The notes under the pieces were generated by a model. That model was not told the origin of the DNA. It worked only from the letters and a program-made list of their open reading frames with translations, and searched no databases. This document shows, piece after piece, positions 8,742-16,292 of a stretch of 60,091 bases of DNA (position 1 is the first letter of the stretch; every line of letters begins with the position of its first letter). Origin of the DNA: Agrilactobacillus yilanensis (GTDB lineage Bacteria > Bacillota > Bacilli > Lactobacillales > Lactobacillaceae); the NCBI RefSeq assembly GCF_003946725.1, contig NZ_RHOY01000019.1, positions 1 through 60,091 on the forward strand, written 5' to 3'. Position numbers and translations under genes: made by a program.

Positions 8742-9311
8742 TTGGAAGCAGCACAAAAAAAGATAATTGAGCAGGCAGTTAAACAGATTTTGACAGCGAT
8801 TGGGGATAATCCTGATCGAGCTGGCTTAGAAGAAACTCCAGAACGTGTGGCTAGAATGTATGGAGAAGTTTTTGAATCAGTAACAACGACTGAATTTGAA
8901 GATTACAAAATTTTTGATTCAGAGCATGATCAAGATGAAATTGTTTTAGTAAAAGATATTCCCTTCTATAGTATGTGTGAACACCACTTGTTGCCTTTTT
9001 TCGGTAGCGTGACCGTGGCTTACATGCCAAAAGATGGTAAAATCATTGGTTTAAGTAAAATTCCGCGTTTGGTAGATTTTGTCACTAAAAAACCAACACT
9101 GCAGGAAAATGTCACTTCAGAGATTGCCCAAGAATTAGAAAAAATCCTTAACCCTGCAGGGGTAGCGGTGATTGTTAAAGCGCGGCATATGTGTATGGAA
9201 ATGCGGGGCGTTAAAAAAATGAACAGCCAAACCCGAACCGCTTATTACACGGGGCGTTTCAAAGAACCTCAGGCGCGGCAGGATTTGATGTTGCAGCTGC
9301 AAGATGTGTAA
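8742..9311 (+). CDS. folE: GTP cyclohydrolase I
   Basis: 189 residues, normal for the type I enzyme. It opens GTP to 7,8-dihydroneopterin triphosphate, the first pathway step. The zinc ligands are visible in SMCEHHLLPFFG (Cys and His) and in KARHMCMEMRGV (second Cys); GLSKIPRLVDF and RTRTAYY-like SQTRTAYYTG complete the pattern. TTG start at 8742 with GGAGTG upstream. It is placed third in the operon rather than first, as in L. plantarum. Confidence 0.96.
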   Translation: MEAAQKKIIEQAVKQILTAIGDNPDRAGLEETPERVARMYGEVFESVTTTEFEDYKIFDSEHDQDEIVLVKDIPFYSMCEHHLLPFFGSVTVAYMPKDGKIIGLSKIPRLVDFVTKKPTLQENVTSEIAQELEKILNPAGVAVIVKARHMCMEMRGVKKMNSQTRTAYYTGRFKEPQARQDLMLQLQDV

Positions 9312-10629
9312 TGCGATGGTTAATGAAGCAAAAAAACGCTATTTAAAAAACTTAACCCAAGTTACTAGCGGGATGCAGTACGGCGCCACCGAACGGATTG
9401 ACTTGTTACAGCGGCTCTTGGCGGCTTGCGGGCAACCGGACATGAAATATCCCATTATTCATATTTGCGGGACGAATGGCAAAGGCTCAACGGGATTGAT
9501 GATTGCTAAATTACTACAAGCCACTGGACTAACCGTTGGTAGCTTTACGAGTCCAGCAATTAATGATGATCGGGAAATGATTCAAATTGATCAGCGAATG
9601 ATCAGTTATGAGGCCTTTAATGCCGCTTTTTTACAAGTCGCCCAGGGCTTACAGACTTTAAATTTACCATTGGAAAGTTTATCCATTTTTGAATTATGGT
9701 TTATGGTTGCGCTACTTTATTTTGCCCAGGCGTCAGTGGATGCGGTTGTGCTGGAATGTGGTTTGGGTGGTGAATTTGATGCCACCAATGCGATCACCAC
9801 AGCGGCTTATGATGTTTTTACCCATATTGACTATGATCATATGGCATTATTAGGCGATGATATTGAAAGTATTGCGTTAACGAAGGCTAGAATTATTCGA
9901 ACGGACGCCCAAGTTATTGATTATCCAAACCAATATTTGGCAGTCAGCCAAATCATACAGCAGCAGGCACAGCAAAAAGCAGCGACTTATCACAATAGTT
10001 TGGAGATTACTTTAACAACGACCCACAGTGATTTACATGGCAGTGATTTATTATGGCAGGCCCAACCGTTGCATTTAGGGTTAGTAGGCAGTGTTCAAGT
10101 TCAAAATTTACGTACAGTTTTGGCCTTTGTGAAAGTGTATAATCAGCAGCCGTTTGGTTCGGTAATTTCCCGGGAAATGATTGAACAAACTTTAGCACAG
10201 CTGAAATTTATCGGGCGTTGGCAGCAGTTACAAACACAACCGCCTATTTACTTAGACGGCGGCCATAACCCGGATGCTTTAAAAAATGTGGCTACTTTAT
10301 TAAAGTCAGAAGCGGCGCAATTTCAATTAATTTTAGTATTGGGTTTTTTGAAAGATAAAAATGTGGCTGAAAATTTGCGGTTATTGAAAGATTTGGCAGC
10401 TGATGTGATTACCACGACCCCTGATCAGCCGCAGCGGGCGATGGTTGCTGCTGAGTTGACGCAATTAGTCCAGGAAAATTGGACTAAGGCAAAATCGGTT
10501 CAAACAGCGGTGCTGCCTGAGATTGCGTTACGTCGAGCTAAAGCCATGGCACAGCAGTACGAACAGCCTTTGATTTTTATCGGTGGCTCGTTTTATTTAG
10601 TTAAGGCGGTGCTAGCAACCGATGATTGA
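9304..10629 (+). CDS. folC: Folylpolyglutamate synthase / dihydrofolate synthase
   Basis: 441 residues. It is an ATP-dependent ligase adding glutamate to dihydropteroate and/or folates. The P-loop is IHICGTNGKGSTG; SFTSPAINDDREMIQI, VLECGLGGEFDATNAI and the late DGGHNPDAL motif of Mur-like ligases are present. It overlaps folE by 8 nt. Starts at 9304 (ATG TGT) and 9316 (ATG GTT) are both possible and neither has a clear ribosome site. Translational coupling to folE is likely. Confidence 0.93.
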   Translation: MCNAMVNEAKKRYLKNLTQVTSGMQYGATERIDLLQRLLAACGQPDMKYPIIHICGTNGKGSTGLMIAKLLQATGLTVGSFTSPAINDDREMIQIDQRMISYEAFNAAFLQVAQGLQTLNLPLESLSIFELWFMVALLYFAQASVDAVVLECGLGGEFDATNAITTAAYDVFTHIDYDHMALLGDDIESIALTKARIIRTDAQVIDYPNQYLAVSQIIQQQAQQKAATYHNSLEITLTTTHSDLHGSDLLWQAQPLHLGLVGSVQVQNLRTVLAFVKVYNQQPFGSVISREMIEQTLAQLKFIGRWQQLQTQPPIYLDGGHNPDALKNVATLLKSEAAQFQLILVLGFLKDKNVAENLRLLKDLAADVITTTPDQPQRAMVAAELTQLVQENWTKAKSVQTAVLPEIALRRAKAMAQQYEQPLIFIGGSFYLVKAVLATDD

Positions 10630-11209
10630 AATTTTGATTGCCTCTAATAATCTAGGTAAGACAAAAGAAATTAGTGATTTATTGGCGCTTTACCAGCTTC
10701 ATGGTGTCAGTTATCAAAAGTACCATCAACGGTTAGTATTTCCTGAAGAGCAGCTGGACTATCGAGAAAATGCGCTGCAAAAAGCGACCTTTATTCAGCA
10801 GCAGTTACAAACAACTTTGCCGGTACTAGGGGATGACTCCGGACTATCGTTAGCCGCATTGCCGACAATGTTTAATGCCCAGACCCATCGAGATTTAGCA
10901 GCAGGGGCACCGTTAAGTCATGCGGCTTATTTATGCCAACTGCTAGCAGATGTGCCGGCTGATCAGCGACAAATTACGTTAACCTCTTATTTAGTTTTAA
11001 AAATTGGCACTTGCACCTATACTGGAACTGGAACCTTAACTGGTAAGGTGGCCCTGGAAAGTCGGGGCACCGGCGGCTTTGATTTGGACCAGATTGTGAT
11101 ACCAGCAGGGTTAAGCCAAACGCTAGCTGAACTGCCTTTGCAGCAGCGGCAAAAATATGAACAACGTCGATTGGCGATTGAAAATCTACTGATTAATGTG
11201 AAAAGGTGA
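10622..11209 (+). CDS. Non-canonical purine NTP pyrophosphatase family (RdgB/HAM1)
   Basis: 195 residues. ILIASNNLGKTKEI, YRENALQKATF and LGDDSGLSLAAL are the ITPase signatures. The usual GFGYDPxF is altered to GTGGFDLDQIVIP. Family members hydrolyse ITP/XTP to monophosphates. Its position between folC and folP, overlapping both (8 nt with folC, 3 nt with folP), suggests it may instead remove pyrophosphate from dihydroneopterin triphosphate, the step that otherwise lacks an enzyme in this operon. A similar gene sits in the L. plantarum folate cluster. The substrate is inferred, not shown. Confidence 0.85.
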   Translation: MIEILIASNNLGKTKEISDLLALYQLHGVSYQKYHQRLVFPEEQLDYRENALQKATFIQQQLQTTLPVLGDDSGLSLAALPTMFNAQTHRDLAAGAPLSHAAYLCQLLADVPADQRQITLTSYLVLKIGTCTYTGTGTLTGKVALESRGTGGFDLDQIVIPAGLSQTLAELPLQQRQKYEQRRLAIENLLINVKR

Positions 11210-12357
11210 TAATTACGAATATTCAAGAAGAGCTTCAAAGTCAGCAGCTACAAGATAAAACTATTTTTGACCCATTTCAAGTAACTTTGACATTTAGCGC
11301 CTTAACACGACAGAAATTACATTGGTTAACCGCACTGTGGCGGGATTTAGATGTTTATGTAACGGTGATGGATCGGCAATATAGAGTTTTATTTAATATT
11401 TATCAATTCCAAGCTTTTTATCAACAGTATCAACAGCATTTTCCGGATGCAAAAGAATTAACGACTTTAAAGACAATTTGGCAGGCGCATCAACTATGGT
11501 GGCGGGGGCAAAATTTTGCGCTGAATTTAACTACAAAACCGGTCATTTACGATATTCTTAATACGTCTCCAGATTCATTTTATGATGGTGGCGCCCTAAA
11601 TACAGTGGACGATGTTTTACGTCGAGTTGCGGTGGATCTTGAAAATGGCGCCACAATTTTAGAAATTGGCGGCCAGACGACCCGGCCCGGATTTAAACCA
11701 ATTACACCGGAAGTAGAAATTGAACGGGTCATTCCAGAAATTAAAGCAATTAAAGCACATTTTCCAGAAGCTTTAATTGCAGTAGATACCTACAAAACAC
11801 CAGTGATGCAAGCGGCATTAGATGCAGGCGCAGATATTATTAATGATGTGAACGGTTTTCGGGATGATCCTGAAAAGTTGACGTTATTAAAGACTTATCA
11901 GCCCGCAGTACTGACGATGCATGAAAATCGAGGTAAGGCCTATACAGAGGACTTAACAAGTAATGTGCAGCGCTTCTTTAAGACGAATCTACAATTACTA
12001 CTAGATGCAGGTTTACCATATGAAGCCATCGCTTTAGATCAAGGCGTGGGCTATTCAGCAAACGCAGATAACATCCAAGACTTTGCGTTTATGCGGACAT
12101 TAGACCAATTAAACATCTTCCAACGGCCAACGATGGTAGCAGTGTCTAATAAAGGCTTTTATGGGAAATTATTAGGCTTGAGTAAAGAAGAACGCCTACT
12201 ACCTACAATCGTCAGTGAAACAGCCATGATCCAACAAGGCGGCCGACTAATCCGCGTTCATGACGTAAAAGCAACCGCAGACATGATAAAATTGCTAGAT
12301 GCAATTAATAACTCATTTTTGATTGATAAAGAAAACGATGAAATCACCAGAGCGTGA
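11206..12357 (+). CDS. folP: Dihydropteroate synthase, divergent, with N-terminal extension
   Basis: 383 residues, about 100 more than common DHPS. The first ~115 residues are an unrecognised extension. The TIM-barrel part has YDILNTSPDSFYDGGAL, EIGGQTTRPG (commonly DIGGESTRPG), IAVDTYKTPVMQAALDAGADIINDVNGF, LDQGVGY (commonly DPGIGF) and SNKGFYG (commonly SRKSF). It condenses hydroxymethyl-dihydropterin pyrophosphate with p-aminobenzoate. GTG start overlaps the preceding TGA. The last three codons and the stop lie in the repeat at 12349, so the C-terminal TRA is partly repeat-derived. Confidence 0.92.
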   Translation: MIITNIQEELQSQQLQDKTIFDPFQVTLTFSALTRQKLHWLTALWRDLDVYVTVMDRQYRVLFNIYQFQAFYQQYQQHFPDAKELTTLKTIWQAHQLWWRGQNFALNLTTKPVIYDILNTSPDSFYDGGALNTVDDVLRRVAVDLENGATILEIGGQTTRPGFKPITPEVEIERVIPEIKAIKAHFPEALIAVDTYKTPVMQAALDAGADIINDVNGFRDDPEKLTLLKTYQPAVLTMHENRGKAYTEDLTSNVQRFFKTNLQLLLDAGLPYEAIALDQGVGYSANADNIQDFAFMRTLDQLNIFQRPTMVAVSNKGFYGKLLGLSKEERLLPTIVSETAMIQQGGRLIRVHDVKATADMIKLLDAINNSFLIDKENDEITRA

Positions 12358-12700
12358 CAAAAGACGGGTTGATTTTGAGCATAGCCTAGGCTAACGCCGT
12401 GAGCGGTCTTTGCTTACAAGTTAGACGTAGCTAAGCGCAGAAATCAGTGTTGGTGAGCGCGTTTTAGAGCCAGAGCGTGACCAAAGACGGTTTGATTTTG
12501 AGCATAGCCTAGACTAACGCTGTGAGCGGGCCTTGCTTACGAGTTAGACGTAGCTAGGCGCAGAAATCAGTCTTTGGGAACGCGTTTCAAAAGACTAACA
12601 CGGGAAAGCCTCGAGCACTAACCTAGAATCTTGCAGGGTGTCGTCAGACACACAAGAGATTCGTAGTTAGGTAAATTGTCAGTAGCTTGAAACGCATTTC
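12349..12700 (+). repeat. Stop-codon-linked palindromic repeat, locus B (three units)
   Basis: Unit B1 (12349-12471) begins AGAGCGTGAC and contains the folP stop codon. Unit B2 (12472 to about 12587) has outer arms CCAAAGAC (12481-12488) and GTCTTTGG (12570-12577). Inside each are TAGCCTAGGCTAAC and GTTAGACGTAGCTA. Unit B3 (12588 to about 12700) carries the GGGAAAGCCTCGAG block and a CTAACCTAGAATC...GATTCGTAGTTAG hairpin like locus A. B1 has arms CAAAAGAC and GTGTTGG that do not match, as if the two halves came from different subtypes. It lies between convergent folP and birA. Confidence 0.85.
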
Positions 12701-12712
12701 AGAAAACAACAA

Positions 12713-12760
12713 AAATAGCGATGAAATCAAATGTAAATTTTGACTTCACCGCTATTTAAT
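12713..12760. terminator. Bidirectional terminator between folP and birA
   Basis: AAATAGCG at 12713 pairs with CGCTATTT at 12750-12757. The stem continues inward through ATGAAATCAAA and TTTTGACTTCA, with A- and T-rich ends on both sides. Confidence 0.75.
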
Positions 12761-12770
12761 TTACATAATT

Positions 12771-13733
12771 TTAGGCTGTACCCGAAGTCAGTTTGACCTC
12801 ACCGCTGTTTATTGTCTGGACTTGACCATCGGCATCGCGCAGCACTAATTGCCCCTGATAGTCAAAGTCAATAACCGTGCCGGTAGTTGTTTGTGAACCG
12901 GAGACAATCGTCACTTCACGGCCTAAAATGGCTGAAAAATTACGATAATCTGTTAAGAAATCGCCAGTTTGATAAGTCGCATACATTGCAAAAAAGTGCT
13001 GAATTAACTGAACAACTAATTGGTTACGATTAACAGGTTCCGTTGTTAAAGCCCCCGCAATGTGTTGAAGGTCATCGGGAAATTCAGTTGTGGATAAATT
13101 TAAACCAACACCTACAATCAAATGTGAAATTTGGCCGCTTTCTAAGTCGGTAATGGCCTCGGTTAAAATACCACCACATTTTTTGTGATTCAAAACAATA
13201 TCATTAATCCATTTGAGTTGTACCGGTGTCTGGGGAAAATACTGACGTAACGTGCGGACGACAGCCGTTCCAGTGCCGGTGGTCATCAAGCTGGGGATAA
13301 CTTTTTCGTTTGGCTGCAGGGGTAATAAAATACTGAAATAAAGCCCTGTTGTTTTAGGGGCATAAAAACTGCGGCCTAATCGACCGTGACCGTTAGTTTG
13401 TTCATCAGCCAAAATAACGACCGGTTGGCTGATGGGATGCTGACTTAAGTATTGTTTACTGTAGTCATTTGTAGAACCTAGCTGATCAAAAGTTAGAATT
13501 GTCACCGCCAAATCTGACGGTAACGCAGCTTGAATCATAGCTTGATCTAGATTTTCAGTACCTAAATACTGATAACCTAGACCTTGTTGGCTAGCAATTT
13601 GATAACCTTGCTGTTTTAACTTTTGAATTTGTTTCCAAACGGCCGGCCGACTAATTTGCAACTGCTCAGCCAGCTGTTCCCCAGATAGCCAGCGTCCCTG
13701 ATTGTGGATAAAAATTGTTAATAACTCTGACAA
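12771..13733 (-). CDS. birA: Biotin-protein ligase and biotin repressor
   Basis: About 320 residues. An N-terminal winged helix (GEQLAEQLQISRPAVWKQIQKLKQQGY) marks a class II, DNA-binding BirA. The ligase core has STNDY, GRLGRSFYAPKTTGLYFSI (biotinyl-AMP loop), LKWINDIVL and KCGGILTEA, followed by an SH3-like C-terminal domain. It attaches biotin to carboxylase carrier domains and, as biotinyl-AMP complex, represses biotin genes. TTG 13733 is preferred: CGGAG lies 9 nt upstream, whereas the TTG at 13742 touches that site. It is divergent from bioY, its probable target. Confidence 0.93.
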   Translation of the reverse strand: MSELLTIFIHNQGRWLSGEQLAEQLQISRPAVWKQIQKLKQQGYQIASQQGLGYQYLGTENLDQAMIQAALPSDLAVTILTFDQLGSTNDYSKQYLSQHPISQPVVILADEQTNGHGRLGRSFYAPKTTGLYFSILLPLQPNEKVIPSLMTTGTGTAVVRTLRQYFPQTPVQLKWINDIVLNHKKCGGILTEAITDLESGQISHLIVGVGLNLSTTEFPDDLQHIAGALTTEPVNRNQLVVQLIQHFFAMYATYQTGDFLTDYRNFSAILGREVTIVSGSQTTTGTVIDFDYQGQLVLRDADGQVQTINSGEVKLTSGTA

Positions 13734-13808
13734 AATACTCAACTCCGATTTAGTATATATATTTATTATACGAAATCTAACAGAAGATAGATAGCGATTA
13801 ACGCTCTT

Positions 13809-13851
13809 TTGTTAACTATCAATTGACAGGATGGTTAACTATCGGTATATT
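13809..13851 (+). promoter_or_regulatory. bioY promoter with probable BirA operator
   Basis: TTGACA (13823-13828), 17-nt spacer, TATATT (13846-13851). Two copies of GTTAACTATC (13811-13820 and 13834-13843), each containing the palindrome GTTAAC, bracket and overlap the -35. The left copy reads TTGTTAAC, like known Gram-positive BirA half-sites, but the spacing of the two GTTAAC is 17 rather than the usual 14-16. Confidence 0.7.
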
Positions 13852-13875
13852 TTTATTATCAACTGAGGGAGTAAT

Positions 13876-14430
13876 TTGAAAATGCAGACGAAACATTTAA
13901 CACAAGTGGCACTGATGGTGGCAATTATCATCATCTTAGGTCTATTTCCACCAATCCCATTGGGGTTCATTCCGGCACCAATCGTGATTCAAAATTTAGG
14001 GATCCTATTAGCTGGTCTTTTGTTTGGTGCGCGCCGAGGAACATTAGCGGTGGGGCTCTTTTTAGGTTTAGTCGCTTTAGGTTTTCCGTTTTTACCCGGT
14101 GGTCGGGCCGGATTGGCAATGTTTGTTGGACCGACTTGCGGCTATCTGCTCGCCTATTTACTCGTACCGTCAATAATTGCCGTGATGAGCCGATTATTGC
14201 AGGCAAAAGCGCATTGGTGGCGGTTGATGCTTGTCGTTTTATTTACAGCATTGGTGGTCATTGATGGTTTGGGGGCTGTCGGCTTGGCCATTCAAAGCCA
14301 TATTGGCTTGAACAAGGCATTAGTCATTGGGGCCGTTTTTGTACCAGGGGATGCGATCAAGGCGGTCTTAGCTGTAATTATTGCTAGAAACTTGCAGCGG
14401 CATGGCCAAATTCGAGAATTATTGAAGTAA
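13876..14430 (+). CDS. bioY: Biotin transporter substrate-binding subunit BioY
   Basis: 184 residues, about six membrane helices. It is the S component of an ECF-type biotin importer that either works alone or uses the shared EcfAAT module encoded elsewhere. GFIPAPIVIQNLGILLAGLLFGARRGTLAV and GFPFLPGGRAGLAMFVGPTCGYLLAYL are characteristic BioY blocks. TTG 13876 lies 4 nt and ATG 13882 lies 10 nt after GGAG; either could be used. No biotin synthesis genes are in the window, suggesting dependence on uptake. Confidence 0.93.
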   Translation: MKMQTKHLTQVALMVAIIIILGLFPPIPLGFIPAPIVIQNLGILLAGLLFGARRGTLAVGLFLGLVALGFPFLPGGRAGLAMFVGPTCGYLLAYLLVPSIIAVMSRLLQAKAHWWRLMLVVLFTALVVIDGLGAVGLAIQSHIGLNKALVIGAVFVPGDAIKAVLAVIIARNLQRHGQIRELLK

Positions 14431-14448
14431 GAATCCTAGAATAATGGG

Positions 14449-14477
14449 TTGATTTTATATTTTTTTTCGGTTATCCT
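14449..14477 (+). promoter_or_regulatory. Predicted tyrS promoter
   Basis: TTGATT (14449-14454), 17-nt spacer, TATCCT (14472-14477), immediately upstream of the T-box leader. Confidence 0.5.
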
Positions 14478-14484
14478 AAAGCTA

Positions 14485-14735
14485 CTTACTCTTGTGCAGT
14501 AATTGAATAAGCGCTTCTCACAGAGAGTCGGGCCTGCTGAAAACCGATGAATCTTATGACAATGAAGTACGCAAGGGGTTTTAAAAGTATAAATAGTGTC
14601 CTTTACCAAAAAGGACTGGGTGATGTCGTTAACCATCAAAAGTTGATGCAACAGCATAATGCGGGTGGTACCGCGGATCAAAACGATGATTCGTCCCAGT
14701 TTGTCTAATTTTAGATGAGCTGGGACTTTTTTGTT
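14485..14735 (+). promoter_or_regulatory. Tyrosine T-box leader with terminator
   Basis: An uncharged-tRNA-sensing leader for tyrS. AGAGAG (14522-14527) belongs to stem I; the specifier triplet is TAC (14578-14580), a tyrosine codon, within GAAGTACGCAAGG. The T-box core GCGGGTGGTACCGCGG (14661-14676) is textbook. The terminator has arms GTCCCAG (14693-14699) and CTGGGAC (14720-14726) followed by six T. Pairing with uncharged tRNA-Tyr is expected to favour the antiterminator. Confidence 0.95.
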
Positions 14736-14763
14736 GTTAATTTTATAATGAAGGGTGATTTTT

Positions 14764-16038
14764 TTGGAAAAAGTAGCACAAGGACAAATCATTGACGAAT
14801 TAGAATGGCGTAATGCCGTTAACCAAATGACGGACGAAGCTGGTTTACGGGATTTGGTTAAAGAAAAGAAAATTTCTTTATACTGCGGTGTGGATCCAAC
14901 TGGTGATTCATTGCATATCGGACATTTAATTCCATTTATGATGTTGAAACGTTTTCAACAAGCAGGGCATCATCCCGTTATCGTCATCGGTGGCGGTACT
15001 GGGGCCATTGGGGATCCTTCAGGGAAAAAATCAGAACGGGTTTTACAGACAATGACGCAAGTTAAACATAATGAAGATGCGCTAACTGGCCAAATGGAAA
15101 ACTTATTTGGTACGGAAAACTTCAAAATTGTGAACAACTATGATTGGCTGTCTAAAATTAGCCTATTGGACTTTTTGCGGGATTACGGTAAATTATTCAA
15201 CGTAAATACAATGTTAGGTAAAGAAATTGTTGCAACACGTTTGGAAGTAGGTATTTCCTACACAGAATTTACTTATCAAATTTTACAATCTATTGATTTC
15301 TTGACTTTGTATAAGGAACATGACGTTCAATTACAAATTGGCGGTGCTGATCAATGGGGGAATATCACCTCTGGGACAGATTTGATCCATCGTCAAGAAG
15401 GCCAAGAAGCCAAAGTCTATGGCTTAACAATCCCATTGATGCTAAAAGCAGACGGCACAAAATTTGGGAAAACAGCCGGCGGTGCCGTTTGGTTAGATCC
15501 TGAAAAAACGACACCTTACGAATTCTATCAATTTTGGGTAAATCAAGATGACCGGGATGTTGTGAAATATTTGAAGTATTTCACCTTCTTGAGTAAAACT
15601 GAAATTGCGGAATTAGCTGAAAAAGTTAAGACAGAACCTGAAAAACGGGAAGCACAACGCCGTTTGGCAGAAGAAGTCACTGAATTTGTGCATGGCAAAA
15701 AAGCCGTAGAACAAGCTGAACATATTTCTAAAGCCCTATTCTCTGGTGAATTAACCGCATTAACGGCTGAAGAAATTGAACAAGGCTTCAAAGATATGCC
15801 AAGCGTTACAATTGCCAATGAAGTTCGGCCATTAGTGACATTATTAGTGGATGATACAAATATTGAACCTTCTCGGCGTCAAGCAAGAGAAGATATTAAA
15901 AACGGTGCGATTTACATCAATGGCCAGCGGCAACAAGATTTGGACTTTGAAGTAGATCCTAGCACAAGTTTTGACGGGCAATTCGTGATCATTCGAAAAG
16001 GTAAAAAGAAGTACACTTTATTGCGTGTCAAGCACTAA
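14764..16038 (+). CDS. tyrS: Tyrosyl-tRNA synthetase
   Basis: 424 residues. Class I synthetase: LYCGVDPTGDSLHIGHLIPF carries the HIGH motif; GGGTGAIGDPSGKKSER and QIGGADQWGNI bind tyrosine and ATP; KFGKTAGGAVWLD is the KMSKS-equivalent loop typical of bacterial TyrS. A C-terminal S4-like RNA-binding domain follows (ARQAREDIKNGAIYINGQRQ-type). TTG 14764 has AAGGGTGA 5 nt upstream; the GTG at 14755 lies inside that site. It is controlled by the T-box upstream. Confidence 0.97.
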   Translation: MEKVAQGQIIDELEWRNAVNQMTDEAGLRDLVKEKKISLYCGVDPTGDSLHIGHLIPFMMLKRFQQAGHHPVIVIGGGTGAIGDPSGKKSERVLQTMTQVKHNEDALTGQMENLFGTENFKIVNNYDWLSKISLLDFLRDYGKLFNVNTMLGKEIVATRLEVGISYTEFTYQILQSIDFLTLYKEHDVQLQIGGADQWGNITSGTDLIHRQEGQEAKVYGLTIPLMLKADGTKFGKTAGGAVWLDPEKTTPYEFYQFWVNQDDRDVVKYLKYFTFLSKTEIAELAEKVKTEPEKREAQRRLAEEVTEFVHGKKAVEQAEHISKALFSGELTALTAEEIEQGFKDMPSVTIANEVRPLVTLLVDDTNIEPSRRQAREDIKNGAIYINGQRQQDLDFEVDPSTSFDGQFVIIRKGKKKYTLLRVKH

Positions 16039-16070
16039 AAGTTGCGAAGTTGTTAAAAATTTAAGAAAAT

Positions 16071-16106
16071 AAAAAACGGGTAAGCCTTGGTGCTACCCGT
16101 TTTTTT
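16071..16106 (+). terminator. tyrS terminator
   Basis: AAAAAACGGGTA (16071-16082) and TACCCGTTTTTTT (16094-16106) form a compact hairpin with an 11-nt loop and a T run. Confidence 0.9.
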
Positions 16107-16229
16107 GTGCCACATTCAATTTTGCATAAGTTTTCTGTACAAAGTTGAAATTTTTTGGGGTTTTTTTTGAGTATGATTAGAATTAGAAATGGACCATCGG
16201 GAAATGGAAAATGAAAGATTTTTTTGGGA

Positions 16230-16258
16230 GGACTAGTAGACGCAAAAAGTACTAGTCC
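16230..16258 (+). promoter_or_regulatory. 5'-leader hairpin before the frameshifted P60 gene
   Basis: GGACTAGTA (16230-16238) and TACTAGTCC (16250-16258) are perfect 9-bp arms around an 11-nt loop, 35 nt before the start codon and without a T run. It could stabilise the mRNA or be an operator. Confidence 0.5.
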
Positions 16259-16292
16259 ATTTGACGTACTATAAATTTAGGAGGAAAAACCA

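Noticed and set aside
14436-14792. 118-residue reading frame on the minus strand
   Set aside because: It lies entirely across the tyrS T-box leader and reads as antisense of a structured RNA.
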